Origin: CAZGAQ01 sp964523405
GTDB taxonomy: Bacteria > Planctomycetota > Phycisphaerae > UBA1845 > Fen-1342
Length of the DNA: 64,000 nucleotides
Assembly: GCA_964523405.1 (NCBI GenBank)
Contig: CAZGAQ010000001.1
Span: 186,001-250,000 of the forward strand
Direction of reading: 5' to 3'
The number at the start of each line of letters is the position of its first letter. Position 1 is the stretch's first letter. Of this stretch, positions 33,068 to 41,501 are shown piece after piece. The notes beneath the pieces were generated by a model, which ran no database searches, was not told where the DNA came from, and worked only from the letters and a program-made list of their open reading frames with translations. Position numbers and translations under genes: made by a program.

Positions 33068-36000
33068 CTACGGCACCGGCGTCAGCACGAAGCCGCGGAC
33101 CTGGCCCTGGTACAAGCCGTAGCCCGCGATCTGCCCGGCACTGTTCACGCTGTAGGCCTCGGCCAGGTAGTCCCAGCCGCTGCCCAAGTCGACCAGCCCA
33201 TTCAGGTCGTGCAGCGCGCCGCCGGTGAAGACGAAGGCGTGCGACACGGCATTGGCGTCGTCGCTGACGGTGCCGACGACCTGCCCGGCGTCGTTGATGG
33301 CCCGGGCGGCCGTCTTCGGGAAGCCGGCCAGGGTGCCCAGATCGATCACGATGCCGTGCGTGCAGAGGAACGAGCGGTCTTCCCCGGAGCCCCAGGCCGA
33401 ACCGGCCACCAGGCCGTGGTTGTTGATCACCCAGGCCTGACTCTGGCTCAGGAGGGGCGCGCCGAGATCGTAGAGCGTCGCGTTCGTGTAGAGGAACGCG
33501 GTAGCGGTGCCGCCTGGATTGACGAGCACGCCGACGACGTCGCCGCCGTCGTTCACGTCGAAGGCGCCGCTCTGGGCATAGGCCTGCGTACCCAGGCCCG
33601 CGAGCACGCCACCCGTGGCCAGGAAGGCGTGATACGTGCTGCCCGCGGCGGAGTAGCCGGCCACCTGGCCCGACTCGTTGACGGCGTACGCCACGGCGTT
33701 GGTGCCGCCGAGCGTGCCTAGGTCGCGCATCCCGCCCACGGCATCCCACACGAAGGCGCGCGTCTGGCCCGCCGCGTCCACGGCCTCGCCGACCACCTGT
33801 AGGTGTTCGTTGATGTCGTGCGCGGCCGAATCCCAGCCGCCCAGCGTGCCCAGCGACGTGAACGCACCGCCGCTGTAGAGGAAGGCGCGTCGCTGCCAAT
33901 CGGCGTCGAAGTAGTAGCCGACGACCGCGCCCGCGTCGTTGAGGGCGTGCGGGTACGTGCCGTTCGAGTTGGGCACGTCCAGCGGCGTGATCGTGTAGTG
34001 CAGGCCGACACGGGGCTGGATGGTGACCGTTACGGTGTCCACGGCCGTCCGCGCGTGCACCGAGTTGTCGGTCACCGTCAGCGTGTACGTCAGCGTCTGT
34101 GGTGGCATCACGACCACGTCCTGCGCCGTCGAACCAGCCCACCCTGAGGCCGTCCAGGCGTACGTATAGACGCCGGAACCGCCGGTGGCGCCGGCGTGCA
34201 GCGTGACCGGCCCGATCTCGGCGAGCGTCACGTCGGTGCCAGCGTTGGCCGCCAGCAGCTCGCAGCCGTACGCGTCGACCGGGGCGCCTCCAGCCGAGTG
34301 GGGGCATTCGTCGATGCAATCAGGCAGGCCGTCGCTATCGCTGTCCGTGTCGGGCACACCGCAGCCGCACGACCCGGGTGCGGTCTTGGCCGGATCGGCC
34401 GGACACCCATCGATGCAATCCGGCGTGCCGTCGCCGTCCGCATCCGTCTCCGCGACACCGCAGCCGCAGTCGCCCGGCGCCGTCTTGGCGGGATCGTTCG
34501 GACAGCCATCGTTACAGTCGGGCGCACCGTCGTGATCCGTGTCGGTGTCGGGCACACCGCAGCCGCAGGCGCCCGCCTCGGTCTTCGCCGGATCATCCGG
34601 GCAGCCGTCGTTGCAGTCCGGCACGCCGTCATCGTCGGTGTCCGTATCCGCTACGCCGCAACCACACGCCCCCGGCGCGGTCTTGGCCGGATCATCCGGG
34701 CAGCCGTCGTTGCAGTCCGGAGTCCCGTCGTGATCGGCGTCCGCATCCGGCACGCCGCATCCGCAACTGCCCGGCGCCGTCTTGGTCGGGTCACTTGGGC
34801 AACCGTCGCTGCAGTCCGGAGTCCCGTCGTGATCGGCGTCCGCATCCGGCACGCCGCAACCACACGCCCCCGGCGCGGTCTTGGCCGGATTAGTGGGGCA
34901 GCCGTCGTGACAGTCCGGCGTGCCGTCTTGATCCGTGTCGGTGTCGGCAACGCCGCAGCCGCAGGCACCCGCTTCGGTCTTGGTCGCGTCGTCCGGACAG
35001 CCGTCGTCGCAATCCGGCACGCCGTCCTGGTCCGCGTCGGCATCGGCCGCACCACAACCGCAAGCGCCCGGTGCGGTCTTGGTTGAATCATTCGGGCAGC
35101 CGTCGCACGCGTCGATCGTGCCGTCGTGGTCGCTATCCGTCTCGCACTCGTCCGGCACACCGTTGTGGTTGCAGTCCTGGCTCGTGCCGGCCGCGATGTC
35201 CTGACCGTCGGCGACGCCGTTGCGGTTGCAGTCCACCGCCGGCGGCGGCTCCAGGCCGGTCAGGTGGCCGGCCGTGATCTCAAAGGCGAGCTGGTCGCCA
35301 CGGGGCAGGAGCGGCCACGTCCAGTCGAAGCGAATCGTGCCCGTCAGGGTGAACGCGCCGTCCAGATTGCAGCCCAGGCGGAGGATATGCAGGGGGCGGT
35401 GCGGCGAAAGGAAGCGCGCATCGACGGTGCCGGCGATGGGCTGACCGTTGACGGCCAAGTTTGACAAGCGCGTCCGGCCGAGCACGGCGTCGGCGCGCAG
35501 CAGCAGCGCGTTCACGCTCTGGGCGCAGGCAAAGCTGTCCTGCAGCCGGACTCCATCCACCTCGAACGAGGCCTGCTGGCCGCTGTATACCAACACGAAG
35601 TGGTGGTCGTGGTTCTCCTGCCAGGCGAATTCGCGTTCGTTGTGCGGATGCTCCGGGCGATCGCTGAGGGCCAGCTCCGGGGACGCACACGGCGGCCAAT
35701 GCGTGGCCGCGTTACCGATCTGGCCCTGGGCCGTGAAGCATGCGGTGAAGTCCCGCTTGGCCTGCCCGGGGCTCGTGAAGAACTGCGTTTGGCAGGTCGT
35801 CACCGTCTGCTCGGCCGGATCGACGCAGTCCGGCAGGCCGTCCTGGTCCGAATCGGTCTCGGCGACGCCGCAGCCGCACGTTCCGGGGGCGGTTTTTGCA
35901 GGATCGGCCGGGCAGCCGTCCAGGCAATCTGGCGTTCCGTCTTGATCGGTGTCGGTGTCCGCGGCGCCGCAGCCGCAGGGGCCGGGAGCCGTCTTGGCGG

Positions 36001-36619
36001 GATCGGTGGGGCAGCCGTCACAGGCGTCGATGGTGCCGTCATGGTCGCGGTCGAGCTCGCATTCGTCGGGGACGCCGTCTTGATTGCAGTCCTGGCTCAG
36101 GCCGGCGGCGATGTCCTGGTGATCGGCGACGCCATTATGATTGCAGTCGGGGTGCGGGGGGTGGCCATGGCCGCAACCGTCGTGGGGCGGCGAATTCGGC
36201 TCCGACGGGGGCGAATCGGGCGGGTCCAGCGGAGGCGGCTGAACCGGCGGCGTATTGGGTTCGGCCGCATTGGGATCATCCGGGTCGGCGGGGGCATTGG
36301 GATCGGGCAGATCGTTGGGGTCCGTCAGGTCATTGGGGTCGGCGGGCGCGTTCGGATCGCTCGGGGTGTTCGGGTCCACGGCGGAGTTGGGGTCGTTGGG
36401 ATCGCCGATGGTGTTGGGATCGTTCGGGTCGACCGCGCCGTTCGGGTCGTTCGGGTCGTTGGGATCGGTACTCGGCTGGCCGCGGCCGTCGTCTTGGTCG
36501 AAGCGGTTCTGCAGGACCGTGAGCATGTTGAGCAAAGACTCACGTTCCTCGGGCAGGCAGCCGAGGAAGACCCACAGCAATGCGGGCAGCATCAGCAGCG
36601 GCAGCAGATTGCGCTTCAC
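33068..36619 (-). CDS. Giant repeat-containing surface lipoprotein (PNDP, calcium-type 33-residue repeats, PKD, HAF repeats)
   Basis: A 1183-residue exported protein. GAGGAG lies 6 bases before GTG 36619, and the leader ends LLWVFLGC, a lipobox-like site. Residues 51-122 are Pro-Asn-Asp repeats, a likely wall-spanning stalk. Dockerin-like NGVADHQDIAAG/NGVPDECE motifs follow. Two 33-residue Cys/Asp repeats (DGCPTDPAKTAPGPCGCG plus a DTDTDQDG calcium loop) precede a unique 155-residue domain; eight more tandem copies follow. Then come a PKD-type domain (TLTYTLTVTDNS) and about six C-terminal HAF-type repeats (TSLGTLGGWDSAAHDINEHL, HAFLATGGVL), which probably form a propeller. It is probably a calcium-stabilised cell-surface adhesin or matrix protein. 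It is the last gene of the minus-strand run after the two FHA genes, 245 bp downstream. Confidence 0.8.
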   Translation of the reverse strand: MKRNLLPLLMLPALLWVFLGCLPEERESLLNMLTVLQNRFDQDDGRGQPSTDPNDPNDPNGAVDPNDPNTIGDPNDPNSAVDPNTPSDPNAPADPNDLTDPNDLPDPNAPADPDDPNAAEPNTPPVQPPPLDPPDSPPSEPNSPPHDGCGHGHPPHPDCNHNGVADHQDIAAGLSQDCNQDGVPDECELDRDHDGTIDACDGCPTDPAKTAPGPCGCGAADTDTDQDGTPDCLDGCPADPAKTAPGTCGCGVAETDSDQDGLPDCVDPAEQTVTTCQTQFFTSPGQAKRDFTACFTAQGQIGNAATHWPPCASPELALSDRPEHPHNEREFAWQENHDHHFVLVYSGQQASFEVDGVRLQDSFACAQSVNALLLRADAVLGRTRLSNLAVNGQPIAGTVDARFLSPHRPLHILRLGCNLDGAFTLTGTIRFDWTWPLLPRGDQLAFEITAGHLTGLEPPPAVDCNRNGVADGQDIAAGTSQDCNHNGVPDECETDSDHDGTIDACDGCPNDSTKTAPGACGCGAADADADQDGVPDCDDGCPDDATKTEAGACGCGVADTDTDQDGTPDCHDGCPTNPAKTAPGACGCGVPDADADHDGTPDCSDGCPSDPTKTAPGSCGCGVPDADADHDGTPDCNDGCPDDPAKTAPGACGCGVADTDTDDDGVPDCNDGCPDDPAKTEAGACGCGVPDTDTDHDGAPDCNDGCPNDPAKTAPGDCGCGVAETDADGDGTPDCIDGCPADPAKTAPGSCGCGVPDTDSDSDGLPDCIDECPHSAGGAPVDAYGCELLAANAGTDVTLAEIGPVTLHAGATGGSGVYTYAWTASGWAGSTAQDVVVMPPQTLTYTLTVTDNSVHARTAVDTVTVTIQPRVGLHYTITPLDVPNSNGTYPHALNDAGAVVGYYFDADWQRRAFLYSGGAFTSLGTLGGWDSAAHDINEHLQVVGEAVDAAGQTRAFVWDAVGGMRDLGTLGGTNAVAYAVNESGQVAGYSAAGSTYHAFLATGGVLAGLGTQAYAQSGAFDVNDGGDVVGVLVNPGGTATAFLYTNATLYDLGAPLLSQSQAWVINNHGLVAGSAWGSGEDRSFLCTHGIVIDLGTLAGFPKTAARAINDAGQVVGTVSDDANAVSHAFVFTGGALHDLNGLVDLGSGWDYLAEAYSVNSAGQIAGYGLYQGQVRGFVLTPVP
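34313..35104. repeat. Tandem 99-bp repeat, 8 units
   Basis: Eight in-phase units of 99 bp (33 residues, DGCPxDPAKTAPGxCGCG plus a D-x-D-x-DGxPDC calcium loop) lie inside the repeat lipoprotein gene. Units differ at many third positions, so the array is not recent. Confidence 0.92.
35822..36019. repeat. Two further units of the 99-bp repeat
   Basis: Two tandem copies of the same 33-residue unit, separated from the eight-unit array by about 700 bp that encode a unique domain and one dockerin-like motif. Confidence 0.9.
36254..36469. repeat. Pro-Asn-Asp coding low-complexity repeat
   Basis: Degenerate GGATCGTTGGGGTC-type units encode DPNDPN/DPNAPAD, residues 51-122 of the repeat lipoprotein. 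Confidence 0.85.
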
Positions 36620-36864
36620 TCCATACTCCTCTGTGTCAGGGCCCCTCTGGAGGAGCTGGCGGCCACGGTGCGGCGGCGCGGTATCGCCAATCTGATATTC
36701 TGCAATACGTATGCCACCGGGGCGCAACCGGTGACGCGTTGGATGGGGAAGTGCGCGGGGGGGTGTGTGCCGGCGGGCGCAGGGGCGGATATCTATCGGA
36801 ACCGCGGAGGGCGGAGGCGCGCCCTCCCCGGCGAAGTCGTGAGTGCGTTAGCGGACGGTGGCGG

Positions 36865-37644
36865 TCAGGTCTGCGCGACGTCGATCCACTCACCGTGTTG
36901 GGCGGCGGCGACGACGACGCGGTGTGTCTCCTTGGGGACGCTGTGCAGTTTCACGCAGAGCCAGTCGTTGGCCTCGCCTTTGATCACGCCGACGATCTCG
37001 CCCAGGTAGCGCTTGTTCTGGTTGTTGGGCCAGAACAGACGCAGCTCGAGGCTGATCCCGTCGGGCGGGGGGGCAAACGTCGGGATGAGCAGTCCGCCGC
37101 GCCCGATCCTCAGGGTGTCGCCGGGGCGAAAGACTTCCTGCGGCGCGACCTGCAGCGTGCGATAGCGGAGGCGCATCGTCGAGGGCAACTGGCAGAACTC
37201 GCTGCGCAGGAGCCACTTGGCCTGGGCCGCGGCGGCCGCGGCGCCGGGGAGGGCGGAGTGCGTGCGGAACTGCAGGACGTAGAGGGTGATCTGAATGCTG
37301 TCGCCGTGCCGCAGCGTGTGGGTTTCGACCTTCGCGCCGTTGACGGTGGTCCCGAAGCTGGAATTGGCGTCTTCGAGCACGTACTGGTCGTCGTGGCGCG
37401 TGATGGTGGCGTGGATGCGCGAGACGCTGTGATGCGGCAGGTGCACGTCCGCATGCTGGGAGCGTCCGAGGGTCACACTGCCGGTGGGCGGCAGATCGAC
37501 CTCGAACGGGCCGGTGCCGGGGCCGAAGCCCTGGAGGTGCGGCCGGTCGGCGAGGAAGGCGCCCTGGGCGGCACCAGCGCCGGCCTGCAGCGCGGAATCC
37601 AGTTCGGTGATGTCGGGTTGCACGTCTTTGGCGGTTTCACTCAT
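36865..37644 (-). CDS. FHA-domain protein, paralogue 1
   Basis: A 259-residue protein. An N-terminal FHA domain at about 40-130 has VTLGRSQHADVHLPHHSVSR with the phosphothreonine-binding Gly-Arg and Ser/His residues, then SSFGTTVNGAKV. The C-terminal half (MRLRYRTLQVAP, RIGRGGLLIPTFAPPPDGIS, RYLGEIVGVIKGE) looks like a beta-barrel and weakly resembles PilZ; RLRYR fits RxxxR, but the second PilZ motif is absent. It is a clear paralogue of the next gene upstream (45-bp gap), sharing whole segments such as LYVLQFRTH and GGLLIPT. FHA domains read phosphothreonines made by Ser/Thr kinases, one of which is encoded divergently next door. I start at ATG 37644; a GTG ten codons upstream is possible. 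Confidence 0.82.
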   Translation of the reverse strand: MSETAKDVQPDITELDSALQAGAGAAQGAFLADRPHLQGFGPGTGPFEVDLPPTGSVTLGRSQHADVHLPHHSVSRIHATITRHDDQYVLEDANSSFGTTVNGAKVETHTLRHGDSIQITLYVLQFRTHSALPGAAAAAAQAKWLLRSEFCQLPSTMRLRYRTLQVAPQEVFRPGDTLRIGRGGLLIPTFAPPPDGISLELRLFWPNNQNKRYLGEIVGVIKGEANDWLCVKLHSVPKETHRVVVAAAQHGEWIDVAQT

Positions 37645-37689
37645 GGCATCGTTCCAGACCCGGCGAAGCGGCACGACAACTCAAACGTA

Positions 37690-38460
37690 TCAAGTAGCTC
37701 GCACGTTGACCCACTCCCCGGGATCGCCGCCCTCCAGGACCGCGGCGTGCATCTCGGGGGGAACGCTGTGCAGTTTGACACACAGCCAGAAGAGGTCGGA
37801 TTCCTCGACCACGCCCATGACCTCGCCCAGGTAGCACTTGGTCTGCTGGGACGGCCAGCAGAGGGACAGCTCGAGGCAGATGGTGTCGCCGGGACTGCTG
37901 GTGGTCGGAATGAGCAGGCCACCGTGCCCGACGCGCAGGGTGTCGCCGGAGCGGAAGACCTCTTTGGGGTTGGCATTGAGCGGACGGAAACGGAGCCGCA
38001 TGGTCGAGGGGAGCATGCAGAACTCGGTCCGCAGGAGGAACTTGGCGCGGGCGGAGGCGGCGCTGGCGCCCGCGGGAACCGGGTGTGTGCGGAATTGCAG
38101 GACATAGAGCGAGATCTGCACGGTATCGCCATGCTGGAGGGCGTGCTGCTGAATGCGCTTGGAGTTAACCACGACCCCGTAGTTGGAGCCGGCGTCCTCG
38201 ATCACATACTGACCTTCCCGGTAGGCCAGCAAGGCATGCACGCGGGAGACGCTGTTGTGCGGCAGGCGTACGTGGGCGTTGTCGGAGCGCCCGATCGTAA
38301 TCACGCCTTCGCCGAGGTTGTACTCGAACACGCCCGTGTCGGGGCCGAAGACCTGCAGGTAGGGCCGCTCCAAGCCCGTTGGCGGTTCGGCGGGAACGAC
38401 GTCCTGGGGTTGTGGGACACAACTCGTCGCGTTCACGTCCATGGACTCGGGCGTAGCCAT
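37690..38460 (-). CDS. FHA-domain protein, paralogue 2
   Basis: A 256-residue paralogue of the neighbouring FHA protein with the same layout. The FHA domain has VITIGRSDNAHVRLPHNSVS and GSNYGVVVNSKRI. The C-terminal module has MRLRFRPLNANPKEVFRSGD, RVGHGGLLIPTTSSPGDTIC and KCYLGEVMGVVEESD. Both proteins keep the C-terminal KLHSVPxE and GEWxxV motifs, so the duplication covers the whole gene. The start is ATG 38460 (MATPESMDV) or GTG two codons earlier; AGGAG lies upstream. It is divergent from the Ser/Thr kinase gene across 200 bp and is followed by paralogue 1, so the pair is probably one operon driven from that shared region. Confidence 0.82.
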   Translation of the reverse strand: MATPESMDVNATSCVPQPQDVVPAEPPTGLERPYLQVFGPDTGVFEYNLGEGVITIGRSDNAHVRLPHNSVSRVHALLAYREGQYVIEDAGSNYGVVVNSKRIQQHALQHGDTVQISLYVLQFRTHPVPAGASAASARAKFLLRTEFCMLPSTMRLRFRPLNANPKEVFRSGDTLRVGHGGLLIPTTSSPGDTICLELSLCWPSQQTKCYLGEVMGVVEESDLFWLCVKLHSVPPEMHAAVLEGGDPGEWVNVRAT

Positions 38461-38660
38461 AGCCACTCGCTCTCCTGCCGCGCCGGGGTGCGCTGCGGAA
38501 CGAACTTCGCTCAGCAGTCTGCCGGTGAATGACGATAAAACCAGAGACTGCCTGTACCTCTAGATCGGCTCGGTACGCCCGGACATGCAGTCTGAGTGAT
38601 CTCGGGTAATGACCCGTAATTTCGCGGCTGGCCTGTGTGGCGGTGCGGGCGGAGACGCTG

Positions 38661-41387
38661 ATGGACGCGCAATCCAACTCAACTGAGTTCTCCGCGAGCC
38701 CCGGGCCCGACGGGCCGGCGCCGGCGCCAATATCGGACGCAGACGCCACCCCAGCCCCGGCCGACCGGGAACGCACGTGGGATCCCGCGGCCGGCGACCC
38801 CTTCGCGGAATTGCTCGCGCCCGTGGCCGGAACCGCGAATGAGGGGCGCGGATCGAACTCCACCCGCGAGACGATCGCGACGCCGCCGGGAACCGGACTC
38901 GCGGCGGCGCCGACAGAACCGGGCGGAAGCGCGACGCCGGTACGCCGGGCGACAGGCAGCGATCCCGACCGGACACCGCCAGCCGGCAGCCGCGGGCTGG
39001 AGCTGTGGAAAGACGACTTCGACAGTCTGACGCCGAACATGACGCTCAAGCTGCCGGGTAGCCGGTCGGCGCGGCCGCGTAGCGGGGCGGCGGCACGTCC
39101 GGCGGGGCTGCCGAGCGTGACCGTGGATGGGTACGAGCTGCTGCGTGTGCTGGGGGAAGGCGGGGTCGGCATCGTTTACCAGGCGGTGCAGAAGTCGATC
39201 GAGCGCGACATCGCGGTGAAGATGATCAAGCCGGGGGTGGGGGACAGTCCGCACGACCGGGCGAAGTTTCTGGCCGAGGCGGTTGTCACGGGAAAGCTTG
39301 ATCATCCGAACATTGTGCCGATTCACGATTTGGGCACGACGCGCGATGGCCAGCCGTTTTACGTGATGAAGCTGGTGCGCGGCACGCCATGGAACGCCGT
39401 CATCCGCACCAGCAGTCTGGCGGAGAATCTGCGGATCCTGATCGCGGTCTGTGACGCGGTGAGTTTCGCGCACTCCAAGGGGGTGATCCATCGCGATCTG
39501 AAGCCCGAAAACGTCATGTTGGGGGAATTCGGGGAAGTGCAACTGATGGACTGGGGGTTGGGGCTGTTGCTGACGGACGACGGCGCGGCGGCGCGGACGC
39601 AGTCGGCGGGCGGGACGCCGGCGTACATGGCGCCGGAGATGGTGACCGGGGAAGGCGGCCCCGTGGGGGTGCACAGCGACGTGTACCTGCTGGGCGGGAT
39701 TCTCTACGAGATTGTCACCGGGCTCACGCCGCACGGCGGGCATCGCGTGATGGATTGTCTGCAGAACGCGCTGCAGAACATCATCCAGCCGACGGAGCGT
39801 ACGGGATTGCTGGTCGACATTGCCCGTCGGGCCATGCAGACGAATCCGGCCGACCGCTATCCATCCGCACAGGCGCTGAAGGAAGCCCTCCAGACGTACC
39901 AGACGAACGCCGAGAGCATCCACCTGAGCCAGCGTTCGGCCGAGCGACTGCAGCAGGCGATCGCGACGCGGGACTACGAGGCATTCGCGCAAGCGTTGTT
40001 TGGCTTTCGCGAAGCCCTCAAGCAATGGGCCGACAACGCGGATGCGCGGAGCGGAGTGCGGCAGGCGCAACTGGCCTATGCGCGCTGCGCGTTCGAGAAG
40101 GGCGACCTTGACCTGGCCGCATCGACCCTGGATCGGCAGTGCCCGGCGCACGCGGCGCTGCTGGCGGACATTCAGGCCGCGCAGGACAAGCGCGGCAGCG
40201 CGCGGCGCTGGCTGCGGATTCTGCGAAACGCGGCGATCGCGCTGGCGCTCACGGTCATCGTGACGCTGACCGTCGCGTCCGTCTGGATTTCGCGGGCCAA
40301 ACAGCAGGCGGAGGTGGCCCGCGAGGCGGCCGTGGCGGCGCAGCTTGCGGAGGCGCAGCAGCGGCGCGAGGCCGAAGAGGCACGTGCCCGGGCGCAGCAG
40401 GAGGAAACGCGCGCGGTGCAGGCGTTGGCCGATCTCGAACAGGCGGTCAAGCGGATGATGGAGGCCAAGACGCAGGAAGAGAAGGCCGTAGCCCAGGCGG
40501 AGGCGTCGAACCTGGTGGCGGTACAGACGCGGGACGAGCTGGCCAAGAGCGGCATGCTGCTGGACAACTCCTGGTGGGGCTTTGGTGCGGACCTGGCCGC
40601 GCAGCATCAAGCGGAGGCGGCGTGCGAGCTGGATCTGCCGCCCGTGCTGACGCTGCGTCTGGCGGGAGATGTCCTGCTCGAGCTGAGCGTGATTCCGGCG
40701 GGCGAGTTTGTGATGGGCAGTCCGCCGAAGGAAGAGAAGCGAGCGGCGGATGAATACCTGCATCGGGTACGGCTGACGCGGGCGTTCTACTTGGCGCGCT
40801 GCGAGCTCACCGAGGCGCAGTGGGCGGCACTCACGGGGGCGCCGCCGCTGTGCGCGGCGGGGCGGGAGCCCGATGCGGCGCTGCCGGTCGTCGGGGTTTC
40901 GTATGACGAGGTGCAGCGGGAGTTGCTGCCAGCGTTGGCGGGTGTGGCGCCGCCGGGATACGAGTTTCGGTTGCCGACGGAAGCGGAGTGGGAGTACGCT
41001 TGCCGGGCGGGCACAGGGACGGCGTACGGCGCGGGCGACGGGCTGGAGGCACTGGAGGGCGTCGGGTGGTACCTGACGAACAGCGAGCGCGTGGTACAGC
41101 GGGTGGCCAGCAAGCGGCCAAATGCGTTTGGACTGTACGACATGCACGGCAACGTGGGCGAGATGTGCGCAGACGGGTACGCGGTGGGATTCTACCTGGA
41201 GTCGCCGACGGATGATCCGGTGGCGCGCGAGGCGGGGGAGAAGCTGGTGGTCCGCGGGGGCAGCGTGCTGAACACGGCGGAGCACTGCCGGTCGGCGTAC
41301 CGCAGCTACGTGTATCGCAAGAACCGCTACGAGTTTCTCGGTCTGCGGCTGGCGCTGGTGCGACCGGCGCCCGGCGCCGGGGAGTGA
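38661..41387 (+). CDS. Membrane Ser/Thr protein kinase fused to an FGE/sulfatase-modifying-factor-like domain
   Basis: A 908-residue protein. After a 155-residue Pro/Ala/Thr-rich N-terminal tail comes a Hanks-type kinase domain: glycine loop LGEGGVGIVYQAV, lysine in DIAVKMIKPG, catalytic loop HRDLKPENVM (about 276), DWG in place of DFG, and GTPAYMAPE. A transmembrane helix lies at about 517-543, then an Ala/Glu/Arg coiled coil to 633, and a C-terminal FGE-sulfatase-like domain (IPAGEFVMGSPPKEEKRAAD, EFRLPTEAEWEYACRAGTGT, FGLYDMHGNVGEMC, VVRGGSVLN). The FGE part lies outside the cytoplasm if the kinase is inside. GGAG precedes ATG 38661 by 6 bases. The divergent FHA proteins are its likely readers. 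Confidence 0.9.
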   Translation: MDAQSNSTEFSASPGPDGPAPAPISDADATPAPADRERTWDPAAGDPFAELLAPVAGTANEGRGSNSTRETIATPPGTGLAAAPTEPGGSATPVRRATGSDPDRTPPAGSRGLELWKDDFDSLTPNMTLKLPGSRSARPRSGAAARPAGLPSVTVDGYELLRVLGEGGVGIVYQAVQKSIERDIAVKMIKPGVGDSPHDRAKFLAEAVVTGKLDHPNIVPIHDLGTTRDGQPFYVMKLVRGTPWNAVIRTSSLAENLRILIAVCDAVSFAHSKGVIHRDLKPENVMLGEFGEVQLMDWGLGLLLTDDGAAARTQSAGGTPAYMAPEMVTGEGGPVGVHSDVYLLGGILYEIVTGLTPHGGHRVMDCLQNALQNIIQPTERTGLLVDIARRAMQTNPADRYPSAQALKEALQTYQTNAESIHLSQRSAERLQQAIATRDYEAFAQALFGFREALKQWADNADARSGVRQAQLAYARCAFEKGDLDLAASTLDRQCPAHAALLADIQAAQDKRGSARRWLRILRNAAIALALTVIVTLTVASVWISRAKQQAEVAREAAVAAQLAEAQQRREAEEARARAQQEETRAVQALADLEQAVKRMMEAKTQEEKAVAQAEASNLVAVQTRDELAKSGMLLDNSWWGFGADLAAQHQAEAACELDLPPVLTLRLAGDVLLELSVIPAGEFVMGSPPKEEKRAADEYLHRVRLTRAFYLARCELTEAQWAALTGAPPLCAAGREPDAALPVVGVSYDEVQRELLPALAGVAPPGYEFRLPTEAEWEYACRAGTGTAYGAGDGLEALEGVGWYLTNSERVVQRVASKRPNAFGLYDMHGNVGEMCADGYAVGFYLESPTDDPVAREAGEKLVVRGGSVLNTAEHCRSAYRSYVYRKNRYEFLGLRLALVRPAPGAGE

Positions 41388-41430
41388 CGCGGGGCGGCGG
41401 CGCGCGCCACAAGCCTCCGTGCAACGCAGC

Positions 41431-41464
41431 GGCTGTCGTCCGGTACCAGACCGATACGACAGCC
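41431..41464. terminator. Long hairpin between convergent kinase and Cys-rich lipoprotein genes
   Basis: GGCTGTCGT (41431-41439) pairs with ACGACAGCC (41456-41464), with an inner stem CGGT/ACCG. It has no T-run. It sits between two convergent stop codons. Confidence 0.5.
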
Positions 41465-41501
41465 GTGCGTGGAATTCCGGAAGCGATCCGCCCAATGGCG
41501 G

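Noticed and set aside
34313..36019. 99-bp repeats as a CRISPR or satellite array
   Set aside because: They are in frame, encode conserved Cys/Asp units and diverge at third positions, so they are protein repeats.
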